A program made the position numbers and the translations under genes. DNA of 64,000 nt, taken from positions 482,660 through 546,659 of the forward strand of contig CAWCXA010000017.1 in assembly GCA_963799425.1 (NCBI GenBank), written 5' to 3'. A model generated the notes under the pieces. That model was not told where the DNA came from and did not search any database. It worked only from the letters and a program-made list of their open reading frames with translations. Source of the DNA: CAVWSM01 sp963799425. Its GTDB lineage: Bacteria > Actinomycetota > Actinomycetes > Jiangellales > Jiangellaceae. The stretch's first letter is position 1; the number at the start of each line of letters is the position of its first letter. Shown one piece after another: positions 18,022-26,599 of the stretch.

Positions 18022-18309
18022 CTATCGCTGGTGCTCGTCCCCGTATCCGGCGGCGGTCAGCATGCGGCGTAGGTCGACGACGGTCTCGACCTCGATGTCC
18101 TTGTGTGTGGGCACGTCAAAGAACCCGATCTGCGAACCGACGTGGACCTCCACCTTGTTGTTCCGGTGCACCTCGACCGTGCCGATCGCCTCCAGAAGCG
18201 AGACGACGTCATGCCACTCGATGTTATGGCCGGTTGGATGCTGGAGGATCTTCTGCGCTGTGTCACGATGATGGCCGCTGAGGTGCTCCGGCCCGGACGG
18301 CGATGCCAT
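18022..18309 (-). CDS. Conserved hypothetical protein, 95 aa
   Basis: ATG at 18309 is preceded by GAGGAG at good spacing, supporting real translation. The sequence (GHHRDTAQKILQHP, NIEWHDVVSLLEAIG, then VVDLRRMLTAAGY at the end) resembles a small protein widespread in Actinobacteria. The size and the WHDVVSLLEAIG segment vaguely recall HicA-type dsRNA-binding proteins, but the catalytic His context is not clear and no HicB partner is adjacent. Function unknown. Confidence 0.65.
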   Translation of the reverse strand: MASPSGPEHLSGHHRDTAQKILQHPTGHNIEWHDVVSLLEAIGTVEVHRNNKVEVHVGSQIGFFDVPTHKDIEVETVVDLRRMLTAAGYGDEHQR

Positions 18310-18519
18310 AACAGCTCCTCATGTCGCTCAACACAATCGTAAGGGGACCCGGCTCGGGTCGTACCTGAGAGTCGGAACGCCTTCTCCACATCGCGCGTCG
18401 GAGACCGTCAACGTGTGGCTATCCCGGCAACTCGTCACAGTTTCGGGTGACGAGGTGCCTGAACTGACCGGCGACATGTTCTGGAACGGCCAGGACGAAC
18501 TCACCGGGCCAATGCGTCG

Positions 18520-19713
18520 TTAGCGCAGTGATCCGAATGCGGCTCGCACCTCTGTGGCGAAGAGCTCCGGCTCCTCCCACGCGGCGAAGTGGCCGCCCTT
18601 ATCGACCTCATTGAAGTAGATGACGTTCGGATAGCTCGCCTCGACCCAGCTGCGCGGCGTTCGCCAGATCTCGCCCGGGAACGTCGTGAAGCCGAACGGG
18701 ATCGCAGGCGGCGGCAGAGGCTGGCGGCCCGCGGCCGGCGCGTCCGGCCCGTAGGCCTCCCAGTACGACCGGGCTGCAGAGGCGCCGGTGCCGGTCAGCC
18801 AGTACGCCGTGATGTTGTCCAGGACGTTGTCGCGCGTGAGGTTGCCCGAGGGCTCACCGTCGACAAACGCGCGTGCGATCTTGTAGTAGGCGTCGGTGTC
18901 GTGGTCTGTCATCCAGGCGGCCAGGGCGACGGGGGAGTCGAGCAGGGCGTAGCCGATCGTCTGCGGTCGGGTAGCCATCTCGACGAAGTAACCGTTTCCG
19001 GACTGCTGGAAGGTGGCGATCTGCGCGGCCGCGGCGCGTTCCTCGTCGGTGTCCGCCGGCATGGCGCCGCTCAGCGCCGGAACGAGCAGGTTCGTGTGGA
19101 TGCCGATCAGCCCCTCGGGTGCCTGGCGGCCCATCGTGTCGGTGACGCCGGCGCCCACGTCGCCGCCCTGGGCCACGTAGCGGGTGTAGCCAAGGCGGCG
19201 CATGAGCTCGGCCCACGCGCGTGCGGTCCGGCCCAGGTCCCAGCCGACCTCGACCGGCTCGCCCGAGAATCCGTAGCCGGGCAGGGAGGGCAGCACGAGG
19301 TGGAAGGCATCCTCGGCGCTGCCGCCGTGCGCAGTCGGATCCGTCAGCGGGCCGACGGAGTCGATCATCTCCACGACGGAGCCGGGCCAGCCGTGGGTCA
19401 TGATCAGCGGCAACGCGTTCTCATGCTGCGACATGACGTTGAAGAAGTGGATCTCGACCCCGTCGATCTCCGTCGTGAACTGCGGCAGCGCATTCAGTCT
19501 CGCCTCGCACTTGCGCCAGTCGTACTCGCTCGTCCAGTAGCGGGCGAGCGCTTGCAGCGTCGCCAGCTGCACGCCCTGCGTTCGGTCTGGGACGAGCTCC
19601 TTGGTCGGCCAGCGCGTCGCCGCGATGCGTCGGCCCAAGTCGTCGATCTGCTCGTCTGGAATCTTGACTTGGAACGACCGAATCTCGGTCATGCCGTGGA
19701 CGGTGGTGCTCAT
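18520..19713 (-). CDS. Epoxide hydrolase, EHN/microsomal type
   Basis: 397 aa. The N-terminal EHN domain starts at about residue 10 (FQVKIPDEQIDDLGRRI, then RWPTKE). An alpha/beta-hydrolase domain follows with HGWPG at 107-111, nucleophile Asp185 in QGGDVGAG, and catalytic His in GGHFAAWEEP near the C-terminus. The family opens epoxides to diols; juvenile-hormone and xenobiotic substrates are known, and the bacterial substrate is unknown. Start ATG 19713 follows GAGGAGG. Immediately upstream is a decayed copy of the same gene's C-terminus, so the gene was once tandemly duplicated. Confidence 0.9.
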   Translation of the reverse strand: MSTTVHGMTEIRSFQVKIPDEQIDDLGRRIAATRWPTKELVPDRTQGVQLATLQALARYWTSEYDWRKCEARLNALPQFTTEIDGVEIHFFNVMSQHENALPLIMTHGWPGSVVEMIDSVGPLTDPTAHGGSAEDAFHLVLPSLPGYGFSGEPVEVGWDLGRTARAWAELMRRLGYTRYVAQGGDVGAGVTDTMGRQAPEGLIGIHTNLLVPALSGAMPADTDEERAAAAQIATFQQSGNGYFVEMATRPQTIGYALLDSPVALAAWMTDHDTDAYYKIARAFVDGEPSGNLTRDNVLDNITAYWLTGTGASAARSYWEAYGPDAPAAGRQPLPPPAIPFGFTTFPGEIWRTPRSWVEASYPNVIYFNEVDKGGHFAAWEEPELFATEVRAAFGSLR

Positions 19714-19727
19714 GAAGCCTCCTCAAG

Positions 19728-19800
19728 TGCAGTGACCTGAAGGCAGCACGGATCTCGGCCGTGAAGAGGTCCGGCTCCTGCCGGCCGCAAGGTGGTTCGC
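19728..19800 (-). pseudogene. Remnant of a tandem epoxide hydrolase gene (C-terminus)
   Basis: The minus strand encodes QEPDLFTAEIRAAFRSLH, which matches the final residues EEPELFATEVRAAFGSLR of the downstream epoxide hydrolase. HLAA in a neighbouring frame corresponds to HFAA. A frameshift separates the two pieces and the stop codon is lost. Nothing of the remaining gene is recognisable up to the tRNA terminator. Confidence 0.65.
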
Positions 19801-20102
19801 GATCTCTTTCGCGAGACCTGGCTGCGGTCCGTGACGCCACCCAGCCTGCTCTTCTCCCCTGCACGTCGCACTCTCGAAGGCCCTGGTCTGCCCCTGGGTC
19901 TGCTAGCGGGGATCCGCTTTATGCAGCACCGCGACGTCGCTGGTCTTGGCGCGTTCCCGGACGGACCCGTCCGGGGGCACTCCGGCGTGAAGCGACCAGA
20001 CCACACACGTGTGCCGCAGCGTGTGCGGGTTCCGTCGGACACGCGGTCCGGTCTTGAGCTGCGGGAGTGTTCCCACGGTGTTCCCAAATCGGGTAGCAAG
20101 AA

Positions 20103-20137
20103 GGGCCCCTTCCTGCGTTTTCGCAGGTCAGAGGCCC
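20103..20137 (-). terminator. Terminator of tRNA-Leu
   Basis: Downstream of the tRNA on the minus strand: outer arms GGGCC/GGCCC, inner CCTGCG-AAAA-CGCAGG, followed by TTCTT. A degraded version occurs in the copy near 13770. Confidence 0.7.
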
Positions 20138-20142
20138 TCAAA

Positions 20143-20230
20143 TGGTGTCCGAGGGGGGACTTGAACCCCCACGCCCTTAACGGGCACTAGCACCTCAAGC
20201 TAGCGCGTCTGCCTATTCCGCCACCCGGAC
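20143..20230 (-). tRNA. tRNA-Leu (anticodon GAG)
   Basis: 88 nt on the minus strand with encoded CCA. The acceptor stem GTCCGGG pairs with CTCGGAC (one G-T pair). The anticodon arm CTAGC-TTGAGGT-GCTAG gives anticodon GAG. A long variable arm (GCCCGTTAAGGGC) marks a class II Leu tRNA. The T-arm reads GGGGGTTCAAGTCCCCC. Its 3' end and flank are repeated imperfectly at 13705-13826, suggesting that it served as an integration site. Confidence 0.95.
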
Positions 20231-20332
20231 TTTCCTGGCGGTTAACCGCCGGTGTGCGCGGGCAACTCTAGCAACCTGGCTGTTCCCCGGCCAAACCCCG
20301 GGCCACCCATTCGCGCAGGGCAGGATGGGTGC

Positions 20333-21637
20333 ATGACCCAGCCCGATGCCGAGGTCGTCGACCTCTGCCGAGACCTCATCCGGATCGACACGTCCAACTA
20401 CGGGGACGGCAGCGGGCCGGGTGAGCGGGCGGCCGCGGAGTTCGTTGCGGCTCGGCTCGACGAGGTTGGGTTGGAATCTCAGCTGTACGAGTCGGCGCCG
20501 GGCCGCACGACCGTGGTCGCCCGCATCGACGGCGCCGACCCATCGCGCACCGACGCGCTGCTCGTACACGGACACCTCGACGTGGTGCCGGCGCAGGCGA
20601 AGGACTGGACCTACGACCCGTTCGCCGCCGAGGTGGCCGACGGCTGCGTGTGGGGCCGCGGTGCGGTCGACATGAAGGACATGGACGCGATGATCCTGTC
20701 CGTCGTACGCGATCGACTGCGCACCGACCGGCTGCCGCAACGGCCCGTCGTGCTCGCGTTTCTCGCCGACGAGGAAGCGGGCGGCCTGATGGGCTCGCAC
20801 TGGATCGTCGACAACCACCCCGAGCTGTTCGAGGGCTGTACTGACGCGGTCAGCGAGGTGGGGGGCTTCTCGCTCACGCTGCCGAGCGACCGCCGGGCCT
20901 ACCTTGTCCAGACAGCCGAGAAAGGCATCGTCTGGATGCGGCTCGTCGCGGAGGGCACCGCAGGTCACGGCTCGTTGCCCAACGACGACAATGCGGTGAC
21001 CGAGCTGGCCGAGGCGCTTGCGCGCATCGGACGCTACGAGTGGCCGGTCCAGCTCACCGACACAATGCGCCAGTTCTTGGAGATGATGTCGGAGGCACTG
21101 GGAGAGGAGCTCGATCCGCACGACCTTCCGACGCTTCGCCGGCATCTCGGGTCGGTCGCCCGCATCGTGCAGGCGACCACGCGCAACACGACCAACCCCA
21201 CGGTGCTCAGCGCCGGTTACAAGACCAACGTCGTGCCCGGGCGGGCGCAGGCTGAGGTCGACGGTCGCTATCTTCCGGGCCACGGGGACGAGTTCGAGGC
21301 AACGATGGCCGAGCTCCTGGGTCCGCGCGTACGCATCGAGTCGGCGCACCGCGACATCGCTCTCGAGACGCCGTTCGAGGGCCGTACGGTCGACGCGATG
21401 CGCGAGTCGCTCGTCGCCGAGGACCCTGGCGCGCTCGTCGTCCCGTACACCTTGTTCGGCGGCACCGACGCCAAGGCGTTCTCCAAGCTCGGCATCCGCG
21501 GGTACGGGTTCTCGCCGCTGCGACTGCCACCGGATCTGGACTTCGCCGGCATGTTTCATGGGGTCGACGAGCGCGTCACTCTCGATGGGCTGCGGTTCGG
21601 TGCGCGCGTCCTCGACAGGTTCCTCGACCTAGCCTGA
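20333..21637 (+). CDS. M20/M25/M40-family metallopeptidase
   Basis: 434 aa from the ATG at 20333; the upstream frame overlaps the tRNA promoter region. Metal-binding motifs of the M20 family are visible: VHGHLDVVP, GRGAVDMKD and ADEEAGG, plus the C-terminal His in FHGVDE. The dimerisation (lid) domain lies between about residues 190 and 310. Members cleave dipeptides or N-acyl amino acids; the substrate here is open (dipeptidase, ArgE/DapE-like or carnosinase-like). It is an actinobacterial core-type gene just outside the tRNA-bounded island. Confidence 0.88.
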   Translation: MTQPDAEVVDLCRDLIRIDTSNYGDGSGPGERAAAEFVAARLDEVGLESQLYESAPGRTTVVARIDGADPSRTDALLVHGHLDVVPAQAKDWTYDPFAAEVADGCVWGRGAVDMKDMDAMILSVVRDRLRTDRLPQRPVVLAFLADEEAGGLMGSHWIVDNHPELFEGCTDAVSEVGGFSLTLPSDRRAYLVQTAEKGIVWMRLVAEGTAGHGSLPNDDNAVTELAEALARIGRYEWPVQLTDTMRQFLEMMSEALGEELDPHDLPTLRRHLGSVARIVQATTRNTTNPTVLSAGYKTNVVPGRAQAEVDGRYLPGHGDEFEATMAELLGPRVRIESAHRDIALETPFEGRTVDAMRESLVAEDPGALVVPYTLFGGTDAKAFSKLGIRGYGFSPLRLPPDLDFAGMFHGVDERVTLDGLRFGARVLDRFLDLA

Positions 21638-21734
21638 AGGGACCACTAGCCGGATAAGGAGTGGGGCTAACCCCCGCCCATCAGCGATGCTGACTGCATG
21701 GTTTCCCGCCGGCCGTTTACCTAGCGTGAGGGCC

Positions 21735-22940
21735 GTGACCTACCCCCGCCGACTCGTCCGCGACCTCGCGCTTGTCGGGCTCGGACTCCCGCTGGGCATC
21801 GTCTACTGCGTTGTCACGATCGTGCTAGTGGCGCTGTCCATCGGACTGCTCCCGTTGGGCCTGCTGGGACTGGCTCTGTTCAAGCCGACCGTGATGGTCG
21901 ACCGTGGCTTCGCGAGGATCGAAAAGGCACGGTTCGGGGAGGTGCTGGGGGAGGAGATCGACGTGCCGCCGCCGCCGCGCGGCGCCGGTCTGCTCGCCGA
22001 GCTGCGTTCCGGCCGCAACTGGCGGCAGATCCTCTACTTCGCGCTGGCGATGCCCGTCGTGGCGTTCAGCGCGTACGGCATCGTCCTCGGGCTCATCGGG
22101 TTCGGGTTGGCCGGCATCGTGGTCGCCCCCTTCGCGGAGCTGCTCCTTTTCGACTCCGGCGACGGCCTCGGTGGTTGGCTGTGGTTGTGGGTAGGGCTGG
22201 GAGTCCTCGCGCTGCTAGCTGCGCCCGGTGTCGCTCGCGGATTCTCGATCACGCAGACCGTGCTCGCTCGGGCGCTGCTCGGCAAGGGCGCCGAGGAGGA
22301 GCTCACCGAACGAGTCGAGACGCTCACGGTGTCTCGCGAAGCGCTTGCTGCAGCTGCCGATTCGGAGCGGCAACGCATCGAGCGCGATCTGCACGACGGC
22401 GCGCAGCAGCGACTCGTGGCACTCGCGATGAATCTCGGGATCGCCAAGGAAAAGATGGCCGACAACCCGGTGGCCGCGGGGGAGTACGTCGCGCAGGCGC
22501 ACGACGAGGCCAAGGCTGCGCTGGCCGAGCTGCGCAACCTCGCACGTGGCATCCATCCGGTCGTGCTGTCCGACCGTGGGCTCGACGCGGCGCTTTCCGC
22601 GGTGGCCGCCCGCTCTCCGGTGCCTGTCCAGGTGGACGTCGACGTGCAAGAACGCCCGTCCGCAACAGTCGAGGCGATTGCCTACTTCGTCGTTACTGAG
22701 GCGCTCGCCAACGTTGCGAAGCACTCCGGCGCACGCCGCGCCCTGGTGTCCGTACGGCGGGCCGCAGACGCACTGCACATCGTCGTCACCGACGACGGCC
22801 GCGGCGGCGCCGACCCGGCTCTCGGCTCCGGCCTCACCGGTCTCGGGGGCCGCGTCCGTGGCGCCGACGGCACCATGCACCTGTCCAGCCCGCCAGGTGG
22901 CCCAACAACCCTCACCGTGGAGCTGCCGTGCGCGTCGTGA
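21735..22940 (+). CDS. Sensor histidine kinase, NarL/DesK type
   Basis: About 401 aa from the GTG at 21735, a likely leaderless start; ATG 21687 would add 16 residues. Membrane segments near residues 8-45 and 105-190 form a DUF/Sensor-type membrane domain. HisKA_3 follows with phospho-acceptor His220 (ERDLHDGAQQR). An HATPase domain comes next (NVAKHSGA, DDGRGG, GLTGLGGRV). It overlaps the response-regulator gene by 13 bp and should phosphorylate it. The downstream DUF4097 gene is a likely target or co-regulated partner (inference), pointing to envelope sensing. Confidence 0.9.
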   Translation: MTYPRRLVRDLALVGLGLPLGIVYCVVTIVLVALSIGLLPLGLLGLALFKPTVMVDRGFARIEKARFGEVLGEEIDVPPPPRGAGLLAELRSGRNWRQILYFALAMPVVAFSAYGIVLGLIGFGLAGIVVAPFAELLLFDSGDGLGGWLWLWVGLGVLALLAAPGVARGFSITQTVLARALLGKGAEEELTERVETLTVSREALAAAADSERQRIERDLHDGAQQRLVALAMNLGIAKEKMADNPVAAGEYVAQAHDEAKAALAELRNLARGIHPVVLSDRGLDAALSAVAARSPVPVQVDVDVQERPSATVEAIAYFVVTEALANVAKHSGARRALVSVRRAADALHIVVTDDGRGGADPALGSGLTGLGGRVRGADGTMHLSSPPGGPTTLTVELPCAS

Positions 22941-23572
22941 TCGCCGAGGACCTGGTGCTGCTGCGTGAAGGCATCGCCAGGTTGCTCCAAGACGCCGGGT
23001 TTGACGTGGTCGCCCAGGTGTCCGACGGGGAGCAGCTGCTGCGCGCTGTCGAGGCACATCGGCCTGACGTCGCTGTGTGCGACGTACGCATGCCGCCCAC
23101 CTTCACCGACGAGGGCATCCGCGCGGCGCTGGTCGTACGGTCGCAATGGCCGGACACCGCTGTGCTGGTGCTGTCGCAGTACGTCGAGGAGCGCTACGCC
23201 GTCGACCTCGTGGCCAGCGACACCAGGGGAGTCGGCTATCTCCTCAAGGACCGCGTCGCCGATGTCTCCGACTTCGTCGAAGCCGTCCGCCGCGTGGGCG
23301 ATGGTGGCACGGCGCTCGACCCGGAGGTTGTCTCGCAGCTGCTCGTCCGATCGCGACGTCGCGATCCGCTGCAGTCATTGAGTCCGCGCGAGACCGATGT
23401 CCTGCGGCTCATGGCCGAAGGCCGTACGAACTCCGCCATCAGCGCCACCCTCCACGTCTCCGAGAGTGCCGTGGAGAAGCACGTGTCGAGCATCTTCCTC
23501 AAGCTCGACCTGCCGCCGGTCCACACCGACCACCGCCGCGTGCTCGCCGTTCTCCGGTTCCTCGAGTCCTGA
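22928..23572 (+). CDS. LuxR/NarL-family response regulator
   Basis: 214 aa. The receiver domain has acidic Asp8, phospho-acceptor Asp52 (VCDVRMPP) and Lys near 108 (YLLKDRV). The C-terminal LuxR HTH starts at LSPRETDVLRLMAEG and includes TNSAISATLHVSESAVEKHVS. GTG start lies within the end of the kinase gene. It forms a pair with the kinase and likely binds near the DUF4097 or kinase promoter. Confidence 0.92.
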   Translation: MRVVIAEDLVLLREGIARLLQDAGFDVVAQVSDGEQLLRAVEAHRPDVAVCDVRMPPTFTDEGIRAALVVRSQWPDTAVLVLSQYVEERYAVDLVASDTRGVGYLLKDRVADVSDFVEAVRRVGDGGTALDPEVVSQLLVRSRRRDPLQSLSPRETDVLRLMAEGRTNSAISATLHVSESAVEKHVSSIFLKLDLPPVHTDHRRVLAVLRFLES

Positions 23573-23586
23573 CAGGAGCACCTGAC

Positions 23587-24447
23587 ATGACGACCACTGC
23601 AGACCCGATCCAGCAAGGGAGCAGGCGGCCACGAGGCGGGCACAGCCCCTTCCTGATCGTCGGTGCCTTGCTGGCCGTGCTCGGCATCGTGTGGGCGGCA
23701 GTGAACTTCAGCGGTTTGCTGCTGCGTCAGACCGCGACTGAGTCTGCATCATTCGCCGGCGTCTCCCGGCTGGTTGTCGACCTCCCGGAGGGCGATATCC
23801 GCCTGGACGGGAGTGAAGGGACTGACGTCGTCTATCAGGCGGAGCTTGTGTGGTCGTACGACCGCCCACGAGTGCACGCGTCGCAGAACGGGGACGTACT
23901 CGAGCTCAGCGCCAACTGCGACCTCGCGCTAGTCGGTTGGTGCGACAGCGATTTCGAGATCGCGGTTCCCGCCGGCATCGTCGTCGAGGCACGCACGTCG
24001 TCCGGCGACATCCAGGCGATCGGGCTCCACGAGCGGGCAACACTTCACTCCAGCTCCGGCGATGTTCAGGCCGAAGAGATGGCCGGGCCGCTGGACCTCT
24101 CGACGAGTTCTGGTGACGTGGACGCTGTCAACGTGTCAGGCGATGCGGCTATGCGTACGAGCTCCGGTGACGTCGATGGCGTAAGCCTCGGTGGAGACCG
24201 CGTCGAGGCACGTACGGGCTCCGGAGACGTCACCCTCGACTTCACCGAAAGCCCACGCGAGGTGAGCGCGCAGACAAGCTCGGGCGATGCGACGGTCAAG
24301 GTGCCGGATGAGAGCGGGATTGAGTACCGCGTCGAGGTCGAGAGCGACTCCGGAGACGACACGAACGACGTCGCGTCGGATCCGAATGCCGCGCGAACGA
24401 TCACGGCTCGTACGAACTCCGGCGACGCGCGGGTGCTCTACCGCTAG
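23587..24447 (+). CDS. DUF4097-family membrane-anchored repeat protein
   Basis: 286 aa from the ATG at 23587 with AGGAG upstream. There is one N-terminal membrane segment (FLIVGALLAVLGIVWAAVNF). The extracellular part has at least six repeats around the motif T/SSGD(V/I/A), spaced about 16-18 residues apart, forming a right-handed beta-helix-like adhesin domain (DUF4097). It lies 14 bp after the response-regulator gene, so it is in the same operon. Proteins of this kind often accompany envelope-stress systems; the precise role is unknown. Its stop codon overlaps that of the convergent DUF5703 gene. Confidence 0.85.
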   Translation: MTTTADPIQQGSRRPRGGHSPFLIVGALLAVLGIVWAAVNFSGLLLRQTATESASFAGVSRLVVDLPEGDIRLDGSEGTDVVYQAELVWSYDRPRVHASQNGDVLELSANCDLALVGWCDSDFEIAVPAGIVVEARTSSGDIQAIGLHERATLHSSSGDVQAEEMAGPLDLSTSSGDVDAVNVSGDAAMRTSSGDVDGVSLGGDRVEARTGSGDVTLDFTESPREVSAQTSSGDATVKVPDESGIEYRVEVESDSGDDTNDVASDPNAARTITARTNSGDARVLYR

Positions 24448-24626
24448 CCGGTGCGCACGACGCGCATGATGCGCCGCCGCAGCACGACCGCGCGGCTGCC
24501 ATCGGGGAACAGGCGGAGCCGGTCGAGCTCCCAGTGTCCGTATTCGGCGTGATCCGTCAGGAGCCGGCGCGCCTCGCCACGCGTCGTGCCGCGGGGCAGG
24601 GCCAGCCGCAGGAACTCGTACTCCAT
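24444..24626 (-). CDS. DUF5703-family protein
   Basis: 60 aa from the ATG at 24626 (MEYEFLRLALPRGTTRGEAR) to a basic end (LRRRIMRVVRTG). This short protein is conserved across Actinobacteria as DUF5703. The stop is shared, base for base, with the convergent DUF4097 gene (CTAG). Function unknown; the family length matches. Confidence 0.85.
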   Translation of the reverse strand: MEYEFLRLALPRGTTRGEARRLLTDHAEYGHWELDRLRLFPDGSRAVVLRRRIMRVVRTG

Positions 24627-24689
24627 CAGTGCCCATGCTGGCAGATTTGTCCTGCCCTGGGCCGGCAATCGTGGATAGGGTCGGTCCCC

Positions 24690-25289
24690 GTGACCGACGA
24701 ACCGAGCCCGACCGCCAGCGATGTCCGGACAGCCGCCGAGGCCCTCAAGGCGGCGATCGATGCGCACCTGGCAGCGGTCGAGCGCCGCACGGGTGAGGGC
24801 GACGAGCGAGTGCAGGTGTTGTACGACGAGCTGCGGCTCGCCTCCGAGGCTTACGACGACCTGATGTTCGACCTCTATGACGAGGTCACTCCATGGGAGT
24901 ACCCGGAGGAGACCGAGGCAGTGAGCGTGGCGGAAGGCGACGTGCGGCGGTTCGCGTTGCTGGTGCGGCGTGACTACACCCTCGACGACGCCGAGGCGTT
25001 GCTGGCCGCGGGCCGCGAGGCCTACACGGAGGTGTGGCCGCAGGAGCCAGAGGGCACCATCAACGGCGACGTGCCGTCGCCGGCCCGCGCGATCTACCAG
25101 CTGATCAACGCCTACGGCCCCGACGGGCTCGCGGAGCGCGCCGAGCAGGCGGGGCTCCGTCCGCACGGCGGGTCGATCTGGGTGCAGGTGGTGGCCGAGG
25201 ACGACGACACCCTCGAGGCCGACGATCCGTTCGCGATATCCGACGAGGACGCGCTCGTCTACCGCCTCGACGAGACCTACGAGGACTGA
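24690..25289 (+). CDS. Conserved actinobacterial hypothetical protein, 199 aa
   Basis: GTG start at 24690 fits a leaderless transcript: a TAGGGT -10-like element lies 11 bp upstream and no Shine-Dalgarno is present. The sequence is acidic and helical. It has a central segment RRDYTLDDAEALLAAGREAY and a C-terminal part GGSIWVQVVAEDDDTLEADDPF. It has no signal peptide and should be cytosolic. It often neighbours DUF5703 and the RecD2-like HHH protein in Actinobacteria, but no function is known. It overlaps the convergent HHH gene by 13 bp. Confidence 0.75.
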   Translation: MTDEPSPTASDVRTAAEALKAAIDAHLAAVERRTGEGDERVQVLYDELRLASEAYDDLMFDLYDEVTPWEYPEETEAVSVAEGDVRRFALLVRRDYTLDDAEALLAAGREAYTEVWPQEPEGTINGDVPSPARAIYQLINAYGPDGLAERAEQAGLRPHGGSIWVQVVAEDDDTLEADDPFAISDEDALVYRLDETYED

Positions 25290-26599
25290 GCGGCCAGCAG
25301 GCGCGGCAGCTGTGTCGCGCGTGGCCGCAGTTCGTCGCGGACCGCGTCGACCAGCGCGGGGCCACAGCAATGGACCACCGACACGTGCCGGGCGGCGAGC
25401 CCCAGCGCCGTCGCGACGAGTGGCCGGGACAACGATCCGGCTGCCTCGCCTGGGAACACCGCGACCACGGCCTCCGGGCGAAGTGCGCGGGCCTCGTGCA
25501 CCGTGCGTACGCGCGCCGCGAGGCCAGGATCGTCGCTGGCCCGCGCGAGTGCCATCTGCAACGCAGTCGCCCCCGCGGCACCTGATCGCCGCGGCGTGAC
25601 AACGACGATCTGGTCGGCGGACAGCCCGAAGACCCGGGGGATCGCATCGGTGACGAGCTGGACGACCCGGTGGGCCGCGGCCTGGTCGTCGCTCCCCACC
25701 ACGACGATGCTTCGCTCGGGGTCGTCCACCGCGGGCAGCTGACCGGCACGGACGTCCAGCAGCACCCGTTCGCGCGCCGACTGCGCATCGGCGGGCAGCG
25801 TGACCGTCGGAAGACGTGACACGACGAGGTCGGCGAATACGCGTCCGGGGCCCTTCGGTGGCAACAGCTGGGGATCACCGACAAGGACGAGCCGCTGGCC
25901 GTCGTCGATCTCTCCGAGCAGAGCCGCAGCGTCAGAGAGGCTCAGCGCCTCGGCGTCCTCGACCACCGCGAGCTCGGCGGCGGCGAGCACGCCCGCCCGG
26001 CTGCCCAGGTCGATCCCGGAGGCGCGGGCCACCTGGATCCCGGCAGCAGCGGCCGCGGCGGTAAGAGTTGTCACGTGCTGGCGGCGGGCTCGGGCCGTCG
26101 CACCCACGACGAGACAGAGCCCCGTCGTGGGCAGGCCCTCGGCCGGCTCCGGCTCGCTGTCGGCGAGCATCATTGCCGCGTCGGCGACCTGCTGCTCGAG
26201 GTCGGCCGCATCGGCCAGCGCAACACCTCCGCCAGCCACGGAGACGATGCGAAGGTCGGCGAGGATCGGGTCAAGCGCGTCGCTGCGCCAGCCGTACGGC
26301 ATGAGTGCCCGCCGCAACGTCTCCACCGCGAGCACGGTGTGCCCGTCGGAGCCGGCCCGGCGCAGCAGCCAGCACGCGATCGCGGTGACGCGGCGCGGGT
26401 CGTCTGGCCGTGCCTGCGCGCCGATGGCCACGCGGGCAAACGCATCGACCTGATCCGGCCGTACGCCATCAACGGCGAGCAGCTGCCACGGGTCGGCCTC
26501 GAGCAGATCGGCAGCGGCATCGCCGAGGACCCGGCTGACCGGCTCGACCAGACGCTCCGGGGCGCGGCCGGCGGCGAGAACGGTGGCGAGCCGACTCAT
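25277..26599 (-). CDS. HHH-domain protein, RecD2-like ATPase without Walker A
   Basis: 440 aa. The N-terminal helix-hairpin-helix region (DPWQLLAVDGVRPDQVDAFA) resembles the pre-helicase domain of RecD2. The remainder follows a superfamily-1 helicase layout: VVEDAEALSLSDAA (motif II position), VLVGDPQLLPPKGPGRVFADL (motif III) and VVVTPRRSGAAGATALQMALA. The phosphate-binding loop is replaced by CLVVGATARARRQH, with no GKT. It is probably a non-helicase DNA-binding paralogue (inference). Its end overlaps the AKR start region of the next gene by 4 bp, indicating coupling with the aldo/keto reductase. Confidence 0.7.
   Translation of the reverse strand: MSRLATVLAAGRAPERLVEPVSRVLGDAAADLLEADPWQLLAVDGVRPDQVDAFARVAIGAQARPDDPRRVTAIACWLLRRAGSDGHTVLAVETLRRALMPYGWRSDALDPILADLRIVSVAGGGVALADAADLEQQVADAAMMLADSEPEPAEGLPTTGLCLVVGATARARRQHVTTLTAAAAAAGIQVARASGIDLGSRAGVLAAAELAVVEDAEALSLSDAAALLGEIDDGQRLVLVGDPQLLPPKGPGRVFADLVVSRLPTVTLPADAQSARERVLLDVRAGQLPAVDDPERSIVVVGSDDQAAAHRVVQLVTDAIPRVFGLSADQIVVVTPRRSGAAGATALQMALARASDDPGLAARVRTVHEARALRPEAVVAVFPGEAAGSLSRPLVATALGLAARHVSVVHCCGPALVDAVRDELRPRATQLPRLLAAQSS

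Noticed and set aside
13711..20143. Integrase or transposase inside the tRNA-bounded segment
   Set aside because: No frame shows tyrosine/serine recombinase or DDE motifs; the ORFs next to the repeats are non-coding shadows.
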